Shown piece by piece: positions 1 to 7,275 of a stretch of DNA of 64,000 bases (position 1 is its first letter; every line of letters starts with the position of its first letter). Location: positions 1,550,001 to 1,614,000 of the forward strand of contig NZ_JAPDRJ010000001.1 in NCBI RefSeq assembly GCF_040706535.1, given 5' to 3'. The notes below the pieces were generated by a model that was given only the letters and a program-made list of their open reading frames with translations, had not been told where the DNA came from and did no database searches. A program made the translations under genes and the position numbers. The stretch is from Lentisalinibacter orientalis (lineage in GTDB: Bacteria; Pseudomonadota; Gammaproteobacteria; Steroidobacterales; Woeseiaceae).

Positions 1-2
1 AC

Positions 3-911
3 GGCGAGCCGGGCTCCGTGGAGTTCACCGAGAAGGTGGCGAAGCAGCTCGCGATCTCGGGCTGGGAGACCGGCCTGGAACTCGCCCGCGAGAAGGGACC
101 GGCGCCGATTATGGAGGAGGAGTTCGAGGTGACGCCGGAGATGCTGCGCAAGCGGCCCGAGATGGCCGCCGACGGCATCCGCCCGGGCGATCGCCTGCCC
201 GGCCGCGTCCTGCACGCGCGCTACAGCCGTTACATGCAGAAGGTCGCCGCCGAGGCCCCCGAGCTGGTGCAGGAGCTGGAGCGGGTGGGCGCCCGCTTCA
301 CCCATCACAGCTCGATTGCGCCGACGGGCACCATCTCGCTGTCGCTGGCCAACAATGCGAGCAACGGCATCGAGCCGAGCTTCGCCCACCATTACTTCCG
401 CAACGTCATCCGCGAGGGTCGCAAGTCCAAGGAGAAGGTGGACGTGTTCTCGTTCGAGCTGCTCGCCTACCGGGAGCTGATCAACCCGCGGGCCATGCCG
501 CATTCCGATGCGCCGGAGGAGAAGCTGCCCGAGTACTTCATTACCTCGGACGACGTGACGCCGAAGCAGCACGTGGACATCCAGGCGGCGGCGCAGAAGT
601 GGGTGGACTCGTCCATCTCGAAGACGGCGAACGTGCCCACCGAGTATCCCTACGAGGATTTCAAGGACATCTACCTCTACGCCTACGAGCAGGGACTGAA
701 GGGCTGCACCACCTTCCGCTTCAATCCGGAGGCCTTCCAGGGCGTGCTCGTGAAGGAGCAGGACCTGAAGAACACCACCTACGTCTTCGAGCTGGATGAC
801 GGCAGCACGGTGGAGCTGAAGGGCGACGAGGAGATCGAGTACGACGGCGAGATGCATACCGCCGCGAACCTGTTCGACGCGCTGAAGGAAGGCTACTACG
901 GCAAGTTCTGA
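3..911 (+). CDS. nrdJa: Class II (adenosylcobalamin-dependent) ribonucleotide reductase, large chain, C-terminal part
   Basis: The frame is open from the left edge, so the gene is truncated at its 5' end; an internal GTG at 18 is not the start. The visible 300 residues belong to the alpha/beta-barrel of B12-dependent ribonucleoside-diphosphate reductase, which makes deoxyribonucleotides by a cobalamin radical mechanism in the cytosol. The stretch around the PTGTISL and NNASNGIEPSF segments is characteristic. The chain stops before the TSCPD/redox-cysteine tail, which is carried by the next gene 62 bases downstream, as in the NrdJa/NrdJb pair of Pseudomonas aeruginosa. Identity is firm; the 'a' subunit name is by analogy. 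Confidence 0.9.
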   Translation, partial: GEPGSVEFTEKVAKQLAISGWETGLELAREKGPAPIMEEEFEVTPEMLRKRPEMAADGIRPGDRLPGRVLHARYSRYMQKVAAEAPELVQELERVGARFTHHSSIAPTGTISLSLANNASNGIEPSFAHHYFRNVIREGRKSKEKVDVFSFELLAYRELINPRAMPHSDAPEEKLPEYFITSDDVTPKQHVDIQAAAQKWVDSSISKTANVPTEYPYEDFKDIYLYAYEQGLKGCTTFRFNPEAFQGVLVKEQDLKNTTYVFELDDGSTVELKGDEEIEYDGEMHTAANLFDALKEGYYGKF

Positions 912-973
912 GCGCGGAGCTGGCAAGGATTGATGCGGTCCCGCCGCGGCGGGGCCTGACGAGGAAGCGAAGA

Positions 974-1681
974 ATGGCTGCAAAGAAGATAGACAGGAAG
1001 ATCGTCGGCTACACCGTGAAGAAGCCGGAGGACAAGGCGGAGAAGAAGCGCGCCTACGAGGTGGAGCAGGAGGGCGACGGCGCCACCGTCATCCGCATGC
1101 ACGAGCGGCTCGAGCGCCCGGAGGTGCTGATCGGCTCCACCTACAAGGTGAAGACGCCGGTCTCGGATCACGCGATGTACGTCACCATCAACGACATCGT
1201 GCTGAACGAGGACACGCCCCACGAGCAGCGCCGGCCGTTCGAGATCTTCATCAACTCGAAGAACCTCGACCACTACCAGTGGATCGTGGCGCTGACCCGC
1301 ATCATCTCCGCGGTGTTCCGCAAGGGCGGCGACGTGACCTTCCTGGTGGACGAGCTTAAGGCCGTGTTCGACCCCCGCGGCGGCTACTGGCAGCCGGGCG
1401 GCAAGTTCATGCCCTCCATCATCGCCGAGCTGGGCCACATCGTGGAGAAGCACCTGAACACCATCGGCCTGCTGAAGCCGGCCGGCCCGGACGAGCACCA
1501 GCAGAAGCTGATCGCCGAGAAGCGGGCGGAGTTCGAGGCGCGCGCGGCGCAGACCGACGCCTTCTCCGAGAGCGAGTTCCCGGAGGGCGCGCAGCTCTGC
1601 GCCAAGTGCAACGTGGCCGCCGTCATCATGATGGACGGCTGCATGACCTGTCTGAGCTGCGGCGAGTCCAAGTGCGGCTGA
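974..1681 (+). CDS. nrdJb: Class II ribonucleotide reductase, C-terminal chain (NrdJb-like, TSCPD domain)
   Basis: This 235-residue protein carries the part of NrdJ missing from the upstream gene. A TSCPD-like domain occupies roughly residues 60-170, and the C-terminus is cysteine-rich: CAKC near residue 213, then CMTC, SCG and KCG at the very end. In class II reductases C-terminal cysteines re-reduce the active-site disulfide, so this chain probably acts as the reductant-docking subunit of a split enzyme. An SD-like GAGGAAGCGAAG precedes the ATG. The 62-base gap holds no obvious terminator, so the pair is probably co-transcribed. It could instead be read as one gene broken by a frameshift, but the good start, the SD and the known split form argue for a genuine two-gene arrangement. 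Confidence 0.88.
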   Translation: MAAKKIDRKIVGYTVKKPEDKAEKKRAYEVEQEGDGATVIRMHERLERPEVLIGSTYKVKTPVSDHAMYVTINDIVLNEDTPHEQRRPFEIFINSKNLDHYQWIVALTRIISAVFRKGGDVTFLVDELKAVFDPRGGYWQPGGKFMPSIIAELGHIVEKHLNTIGLLKPAGPDEHQQKLIAEKRAEFEARAAQTDAFSESEFPEGAQLCAKCNVAAVIMMDGCMTCLSCGESKCG

Positions 1682-1749
1682 GCGCCGCGTAAAGGGACGC
1701 TCTCTTTGCTAACATGCCGGGCTTCCGAGGTTTCCCCGGCGGCAAGCTC

Positions 1750-3174
1750 GTGACCCTGCAGATACCAGACTTCTCCGGCGCCCGTCTTCTCGTGGCCGGG
1801 GACCTCATGCTCGACCAGTACTGGTTCGGCGCCACCGGTCGCATCTCGCCGGAGGCGCCGGTGCCGGTGGTGCACGTGCGCGACGGCGAGGAGCGGCCGG
1901 GCGGCGCCGCCAACGTTGCGGTGAACCTGGCCGAGCTGGGCGCGCCCGCGGCGCTGGTGGGGATCGTTGGCGCCGACGAGGCCGCCGGACGCCTCGAGGC
2001 GTTGCTGACGGAGCGGGGCGTCGATTGCCGTTTCGCCGTCTCGCCGGCGGCGCCGACCACCACCAAGCTGCGGGTACTCTCGCGCGGTCAGCAGCTGATC
2101 CGTCTGGACCGTGAGGAGACCGCGACCGGGGTGGCCGTCTCGGTGCGGGAACCGTTCGCCGCGGCGCTGCAGGGTGCCGGTCTGGTGATCCTCTCGGATT
2201 ACGCCAAGGGAGCACTGCACGAGGTGGGCCAGCTGATCGCTGCCGCCCGCGACGCCGGCGTGCCGGTGCTGGTCGATCCGAAGGGGACCGACTTCGTGCG
2301 TTACCGGGGCGCCACTTTGCTCACGCCGAATCAGGCGGAGTTCGAGGCGGTGGCCGGCGCGGCCCGGGACGACGAAGATCTGCTGCGCCGCGCCCGGCTC
2401 ATGCTCGACGAACTCGATCTGGAGGCGCTGGTGATCACCCGCAGCGAGCGCGGCATGCTGGTGGTGGAGCGCAGCGGGGAAGCTCTGTTCCTGTCGACCG
2501 AGGCCCGGGAGGTCTTCGACGTGACCGGCGCGGGCGACACGGTCATCGCCACGCTCGGTGCCGCGATGGCGGCCGGCTCCACGCTGGGCGAGGCGGCGGC
2601 GCTGGCCAATCTCGCGGCCGGGCTGGTGGTGCGCAAGATCGGCGTGGCCGGCGTCACCCCGTCCGAGCTCAGGGTGGCGCTGCACCGGCGCGGCAAGGGC
2701 GGCCGCGGCATGGTGGACGAGGCGGCGCTGCTCGAGTTCGTAACCGAGGCGCGCAGCCGGGGCGAGCGGATCGTGATGACCAACGGCTGCTTCGACATCC
2801 TGCATGCCGGCCACGTCACCTATCTGGAGGAAGCCAAGTCGCTGGGCGACCGGCTGGTGGTGGCCGTCAACACGGATGACTCCGTGCGCCGGCTGAAGGG
2901 AGAGGGCCGGCCCGTGAATCCGGTGGAAGACCGGATGGCGGTACTCGCCGGGCTGGCGGCCGTCGACTGGGTGGTGCCCTTCGCCGAGGAGACGCCCGCC
3001 CGCCTGATCGAGGCCGTGCTGCCCGAGGTGCTGGTGAAGGGCGGCGATTATCGGCCGGAGGAGATCGCGGGCGGACCGGCCGTGCTCGCGGCCGGCGGCG
3101 AGGTGCGTGTGCTCGCGTTCCGTGAGGGTCGGTCCAGCTCCCGCATCATCGACTCCATCCGCGGCCTGCCCTGA
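1750..3174 (+). CDS. hldE: Bifunctional D-glycero-beta-D-manno-heptose-7-phosphate kinase / heptose-1-phosphate adenylyltransferase
   Basis: HldE makes ADP-heptose for the LPS inner core. An N-terminal ribokinase/PfkB domain (about 1-320) has the anion-hole motif GAGD ending at Asp263. A C-terminal nucleotidyltransferase domain (about 340-474) has NGCFD followed by HAGH (His352) and the NTDDSVRRLKG segment. The 474-residue length matches the family. I prefer the GTG at 1750 because the protein then begins close to the known HldE N-terminus (VTLQIPDFSG); an in-frame ATG at 1714 would add 12 poorly conserved residues. Neither start has a strong SD. The next gene, waaA, acts on the same LPS core, and gmhA/diaA at 51.9 kb could supply the preceding step. 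Confidence 0.95.
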   Translation: MTLQIPDFSGARLLVAGDLMLDQYWFGATGRISPEAPVPVVHVRDGEERPGGAANVAVNLAELGAPAALVGIVGADEAAGRLEALLTERGVDCRFAVSPAAPTTTKLRVLSRGQQLIRLDREETATGVAVSVREPFAAALQGAGLVILSDYAKGALHEVGQLIAAARDAGVPVLVDPKGTDFVRYRGATLLTPNQAEFEAVAGAARDDEDLLRRARLMLDELDLEALVITRSERGMLVVERSGEALFLSTEAREVFDVTGAGDTVIATLGAAMAAGSTLGEAAALANLAAGLVVRKIGVAGVTPSELRVALHRRGKGGRGMVDEAALLEFVTEARSRGERIVMTNGCFDILHAGHVTYLEEAKSLGDRLVVAVNTDDSVRRLKGEGRPVNPVEDRMAVLAGLAAVDWVVPFAEETPARLIEAVLPEVLVKGGDYRPEEIAGGPAVLAAGGEVRVLAFREGRSSSRIIDSIRGLP

Positions 3175-3190
3175 GGCCGGAAGCGCGACG

Positions 3191-4468
3191 GTGAGATTCG
3201 CCTACCAGCTGCTGGTCTACCTGGCCACGCCGTTCGTCTTCCTCTTCTGGCTCTGGCGCGGCTTCACCCGCAAGGGCTATCACGACCGGCTCGGCCAGCG
3301 CTTCGGCATCGGCTTCCCGGACATCCGTTCGGGGTCGGTCTGGATCCATGCCGTCTCCGTGGGCGAGGTGCAGGCCGCCGCGCCGCTGATCAAGGCGCTG
3401 AAGGACCGGTTCCCGTCCCGGGCCGTGGTGGTCACCACCGTGACTCCCACCGGCGCCGAGCGGGTGCACCGCCTGTTCGGCGACGAGGTGGTGCACTGCT
3501 TCGCGCCGTTCGAGACGCCGGGCGCGGTGCGCCGCTTCTTCGACCGCGTCCGTCCGGAGCTGGCCGTGATCATCGAGACCGAACTCTGGCCGAACCTGTA
3601 CGCCGAGTGCGGCCGTCGCCGGGTCCCGCTGGTGCTGGCCAGCGCGCGGATCTCCCCTCGCTCGGTGGCCCGCTACCGCCACCTGACGCCGCTGTTCCGG
3701 GAGGCGCTGTCCCACGGCATCATCATCGCCGCCCAGAGCGAGCAGGACGCGCAACGCTTCCGCGACCTGGGGGCGGCCCCGGCGCGCACCTTCGTGACCG
3801 GCAATATCAAGTTCGACGTGGAGATCGACGAGAGCCTGGCGGCCCGGGGACGGGAGTTTGCGGCGGAGCATTTCCCCGGCCGCAGCGTCTGGATCGCGGC
3901 GAGCACCCACGCGGGCGAGGAGGAGATCGTCCTGGCCGCCCACCGGCGGCTGCTTGCAGCCGTACCGGACGCCTTGCTGATGCTCGTTCCGCGGCATCCC
4001 GAACGCTTTCCCGCCGTCGCCGACATGGTCCGGGAGCAGGACCTCGATTTCGTCAGCCGCACGGGCGGCGAGCGCTGCAGCGCCGAGACACGGGTCTTCC
4101 TGGGCGACACGATGGGCGAACTGCCCCTGTTCTATGCCGCGTCGGACATCGCCTTCGTCGCCGGCAGTCTGGTGCCCATCGGCGGGCATAACCTGCTGGA
4201 GCCGGCTTCGCTCGGGCTGCCCATCCTGACCGGCCCGCACCTGTTCAATGCCGAGGACATCGCCGCCATGTTTGCGGAGCGGGGCGCCTCCCGGGTGGTC
4301 ACGGACGAGGCGGAACTCGCCGCCGCGCTGGAGCAGCTGTTCGCCGACGAGGCGGCGCGTCGGCAGATGGGGGAACGCGCCCGACGGCTGCTGCTGGACA
4401 ACAGGGGCTCGCTCAGGAGCCTGCTCGAGCTGCTGGAGCCCCTCACCCGGCGGTTCAGTAACGGCTGA
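3191..4468 (+). CDS. waaA: 3-deoxy-D-manno-octulosonic acid (Kdo) transferase
   Basis: WaaA transfers Kdo from CMP-Kdo to lipid IVA at the inner face of the inner membrane. Starting at the GTG at 3191, 16 bases after hldE, gives 425 residues, the size of E. coli WaaA. The N-terminus has a hydrophobic anchor (about 3-20) followed by a basic stretch and GQRFG. The first Rossmann half contains HAVSVGEV and TVTPTG. The second half contains HAGEE, PRHPERF and the GGHNLLEP donor-site motif, all typical of GT30. An upstream in-frame extension to 3107 lies inside hldE and is not conserved. The gene converges on tolC with a 12-base gap and no visible terminator. Confidence 0.95.
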   Translation: MRFAYQLLVYLATPFVFLFWLWRGFTRKGYHDRLGQRFGIGFPDIRSGSVWIHAVSVGEVQAAAPLIKALKDRFPSRAVVVTTVTPTGAERVHRLFGDEVVHCFAPFETPGAVRRFFDRVRPELAVIIETELWPNLYAECGRRRVPLVLASARISPRSVARYRHLTPLFREALSHGIIIAAQSEQDAQRFRDLGAAPARTFVTGNIKFDVEIDESLAARGREFAAEHFPGRSVWIAASTHAGEEEIVLAAHRRLLAAVPDALLMLVPRHPERFPAVADMVREQDLDFVSRTGGERCSAETRVFLGDTMGELPLFYAASDIAFVAGSLVPIGGHNLLEPASLGLPILTGPHLFNAEDIAAMFAERGASRVVTDEAELAAALEQLFADEAARRQMGERARRLLLDNRGSLRSLLELLEPLTRRFSNG

Positions 4469-4480
4469 ACCGGACCGGCG

Positions 4481-5884
4481 TCAGTCGCCCATCTCGCTCC
4501 GGGGCACGAGGATGGCGTCGATGTCTTCCAGATCCTGGATGCGCAGGATGCCGGCCGCCTGCTTCAGCCTGAGCACGTTCAGGAGGTAGTCGTAGCGCGC
4601 ACGGCGGTAGTTGGTGCGGGCCGAGAAGACCTGCTGCTGGGCGTCGAGCACGTCCACGGTGGTGCGGGTTCCCACCTCGAAGCCGGCCTCCGTCGCCTCC
4701 AGCGCCGTCTTCGCTGACGAGAGGGCCTGGCGCAGGGCCTTCACTCTCGAAATCTCCGCCAGCACGCCCAGGTAGGCGTCCCTGGCCTGGCGTTCCGTCT
4801 CCCGTGCCACGCGCTGCAGCTGTTCCCTCGCTGCGCGATGCAGGTGGACCGCCTCGCGCACCTGCGCCGAGGTCCTGCCGCCGGAGAACAGCGGGATGCG
4901 GAACTCCAGAGCGATGCTGTCGGAGGTCTGGTTGTTGAAGACATCGTTGAACGGCCCGCCCTCGTTGGAGCGCTCGAACTCCCGGTCGAAGTCGCTGCGC
5001 GTGGCGACGAGGTCCAGGGTGGGATAATGACCGGAACGGCGGGAGTCGATCTCCTGGCTCGCGATCTCGGCGTTCAGCCGCGCCGCGATCAGGGCCAGAT
5101 TCTGCTCGAAAGCGGTGTTCACCCAGTCGTCCTCTTCCGCCGGGTCCGGCGTCTCCAGGGTGAGCTGCTGGCCCGGGGTCTCCAGGTCTTTCAGATACTC
5201 GCCGGTGATTTCGCGCAGGAACTCACGCGACGAGGCGAGCTGGCGCTTGGCGGCGATTTCGTCGGCGATGGCCTGGTCGTAGGCGGCCTGGGCTTCCTGC
5301 ACGTCGGTGATGGCGATCAGACCCACCTCGAAGCGCTGCTGCGCCTGCTCCAGCTGCCGGTCGATGGCACGCTTGCTGGCCTGTGCGGCCTCCAGCGCGT
5401 CTTCCGCGGCGAGCACTTCGAAATAGCGGTTCGCCACCCGGACGATCAGGTCCTGCTGGGCCGCCTCGAAGTCCGCCTCGGCGCGGGCCACCTGCTTGCC
5501 CGCCTGCTTCAGGCCGACGAACTGGTCCCACCGGAACACGGTCTGGCGCAGCTCGATCTGCCACTGGGTGGTCTCGATGCTCTCGTCCTGGAAGTCACTG
5601 GTAACGGTGATGGTCTCGCCCGTCGGCGACACCTGCTGGAACGCGGACGCGCCCTCGGCCGTGCCCCGGCTCTCGCTGGCCGAGGCCGAAAGCTGGGGCA
5701 GCAGCAGTCCGCGGGCCTGGGGTACGGCCTCTTCCGTCGCCCTGCGATTGGCCTCCGCCTCGCGGATGAGCGGGTCGCTCTGCAGCGCGCGCTGGTAGAC
5801 CTCCAGCAGGGACTCCGCCCCGGCGGGCAAGGCGGCGAAAAGGGCGGCCAGCGGCAGGAGCAGCCTGAATCTGCGGATATCCAT
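4481..5884 (-). CDS. tolC: TolC-family outer membrane efflux/secretion protein
   Basis: This 467-residue outer-membrane channel has a cleavable signal peptide (residues 1 to about 23, ending AGAES) and two OEP repeats rich in Ala, Gln and Glu heptads, as expected for the periplasmic alpha-barrel. Motifs such as LLEVYQRALQSDP at the mature N-terminus and EVGTRTTVDVLDAQQ near residue 405 are typical of the TolC type I secretion outer-membrane family. It is the last gene of a minus-strand run pcm - rhodanese - tolC. A sigma70-like promoter with an inverted repeat lies in the 127-base gap before it. Which inner-membrane pump it serves cannot be told, as none is encoded here. Confidence 0.9.
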   Translation of the reverse strand: MDIRRFRLLLPLAALFAALPAGAESLLEVYQRALQSDPLIREAEANRRATEEAVPQARGLLLPQLSASASESRGTAEGASAFQQVSPTGETITVTSDFQDESIETTQWQIELRQTVFRWDQFVGLKQAGKQVARAEADFEAAQQDLIVRVANRYFEVLAAEDALEAAQASKRAIDRQLEQAQQRFEVGLIAITDVQEAQAAYDQAIADEIAAKRQLASSREFLREITGEYLKDLETPGQQLTLETPDPAEEDDWVNTAFEQNLALIAARLNAEIASQEIDSRRSGHYPTLDLVATRSDFDREFERSNEGGPFNDVFNNQTSDSIALEFRIPLFSGGRTSAQVREAVHLHRAAREQLQRVARETERQARDAYLGVLAEISRVKALRQALSSAKTALEATEAGFEVGTRTTVDVLDAQQQVFSARTNYRRARYDYLLNVLRLKQAAGILRIQDLEDIDAILVPRSEMGD

Positions 5885-5936
5885 CGTTCTCTTCGTATCC
5901 TCGTCGTGCGGGACAGGTGTTTTAGTCAGCTATATC

Positions 5937-5966
5937 ACTATAGCACCGGTTTCCGGCGTCTCTCAA
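5937..5966 (-). promoter_or_regulatory. Candidate sigma70 promoter of tolC with inverted repeat over the -10
   Basis: On the minus strand TTGAGA (5966-5961) and TATAGT (5942-5937) are separated by 18 bases, 52 bases upstream of the tolC ATG. The -10 sits in an inverted repeat CTATA-N4-TATAG (5930-5943), and the spacer contains CCGG-AAA-CCGG. Such dyads over a -10 often mark repressor sites. No regulator can be named. Confidence 0.5.
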
Positions 5967-6033
5967 TAGCGGGGCAGTGAGCCCGCTCAGTAGCAGGACA
6001 TCGACCTCCGCTCAGTAGCGGGGCATCGACAGG
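5962..6033. repeat. Three degenerate 24-25 bp tandem copies at the end of the rhodanese gene
   Basis: Three adjacent copies of a unit beginning CTCARTAGCRGGRCA lie at 5962-5985, 5986-6010 and 6011-6033. The last copy contains the final codons and stop of the minus-strand rhodanese gene, so the gene's 3' end seems to have been copied into the tolC leader. The tolC -35 hexamer overlaps the outermost copy. Confidence 0.75.
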
Positions 6034-6332
6034 TCCACCTCCGTCGCCCAGGCATCGATGCCTCCGGCCACGTTCACCACCCGTCGGAAGCCGTGTTCCT
6101 GCAGCCACGCGGCCACGCGGTAGCTGCGCATGCCGCCGTGGCAGAGTACGGCCAGCGGCCGCTCCTGATCCAGTTCGCGGTGGCGGTTCGGTACCTGGTT
6201 CATCGGGATGGCGACGGCGTCGGCAAGCGACACTATGCCGAGTTCCCACGGCTCGCGCACGTCCAGCACCTGCCAGTCCTCGCCGGCGCGAATGCGTGCG
6301 ACCAGTTCGGCCGGCCTCAGCTCTTCCACCAT
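6012..6332 (-). CDS. Single-domain rhodanese-like sulfurtransferase
   Basis: This 106-residue protein is a single rhodanese domain with LDVREPWE near residue 23 and the active-site loop CHGGMRS with Cys64, the residue that would carry a persulfide. The ATG at 6332 has a good SD (GAGGAAG eight bases upstream); a longer frame to 6452 overlaps the upstream gene and is less likely. It lies 41 bases downstream of the Pcm-like gene and 127 bases upstream of tolC on the same strand. It is probably a small cytosolic GlpE/PspE-type sulfurtransferase, since no signal peptide is seen. The physiological sulfur acceptor is unknown. Confidence 0.88.
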   Translation of the reverse strand: MVEELRPAELVARIRAGEDWQVLDVREPWELGIVSLADAVAIPMNQVPNRHRELDQERPLAVLCHGGMRSYRVAAWLQEHGFRRVVNVAGGIDAWATEVDLSMPRY

Positions 6333-6373
6333 GGCAGGAACTTCCTCGTCAGCGGCGGCCGACGCGCCGCGGG

Positions 6374-7024
6374 TCAGAAGCGAAACCCGGACGGCGGCGT
6401 CGCATTTCGCAGCGGTTTCAGGACGGTCTCGAACAGGCTCTCGCGGCTCCATTCGTTCTCGCCGGTGCGCGTGATCAGGAGGGCCTCCATCACCGGTGCC
6501 TGGCCCACCACCAGGAACAGGCGCCCGTCCATGGCCAGCGCGTCGGCGAAGCGCTGCTCGAAGCGGGGCACCGAGCCGGTCACCGCGATGGCGTCGAACT
6601 CGCCGGCCGGCAGCTCCTGCATGGCGTCCATGGTCAGGAGTTCGGCATTGACAATGTCGGACTCCCGCAGCCGGTCGCCTGCGGTGGCGACGAAATCCGA
6701 ATAACAGTCGACGCTGACCACGTGTTCGCCCAGACGCGCCAGGCAGGCGGTGAGGAAGCCGGTGCCCGTGCCGATCTCCAGTACCCGGTCGCCGGGCTCT
6801 ATCTCCAGTGCCTGCAGCAGCCGGCCCTCCACCTTCGGCGCCATCATGTTCTCACCGTGGGCGAGGGGGATCTCGGTGTCGGCGAACGCCAGGCTCGACC
6901 AGGCCTCGGGCACGAAGCGCTCGCGGGGGATCTCGCCCAGGATCCGGAGGACCCGGGGCTGCAGCACGTCCCAGGCGCGGATCTGCTGGTCGATCATCTG
7001 TTCCCGTGCGATCTCGATATCCAT
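6374..7024 (-). CDS. pcm: Protein-L-isoaspartate O-methyltransferase family protein
   Basis: This 216-residue SAM-dependent methyltransferase has the Pcm fold. Conserved blocks are REQMIDQQIRAWDVL at the start, IPRERFVPEAW, and the SAM-binding VLEIGTGTGFLTA near residue 80. True Pcm repairs isoaspartyl residues. Here the usual active-site segment GQxISQP is replaced by GENMMAP, so the substrate may differ; I call the family with confidence but not the reaction. The ATG at 7024 is chosen because the conserved region begins right there; an in-frame start at 7120 adds 32 unconserved residues. First gene of the minus-strand run leading to tolC. Confidence 0.82.
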   Translation of the reverse strand: MDIEIAREQMIDQQIRAWDVLQPRVLRILGEIPRERFVPEAWSSLAFADTEIPLAHGENMMAPKVEGRLLQALEIEPGDRVLEIGTGTGFLTACLARLGEHVVSVDCYSDFVATAGDRLRESDIVNAELLTMDAMQELPAGEFDAIAVTGSVPRFEQRFADALAMDGRLFLVVGQAPVMEALLITRTGENEWSRESLFETVLKPLRNATPPSGFRF

Positions 7025-7275
7025 TTTCGATATCCGTGTTTGATATCTGTGGCAACTGCTCGATGGGCCGCAAGCGGCAGGACGGCGGATGAGGTTACGG
7101 AGTTTACAGAAGGCTGACAAGCATGCTGCGGGACGATCCGGCGGGCGTTATGGTGAATTGGTCGGCCGTGCCGATACGGATTAGGCTATGCTTGTCGTGC
7201 CGAGAGTCTAGGCTCTTGAAAGAACAAGAATTTTAACCCTGCACTGTCCTGGAGCCGGGGACCGATGAGCGAACC

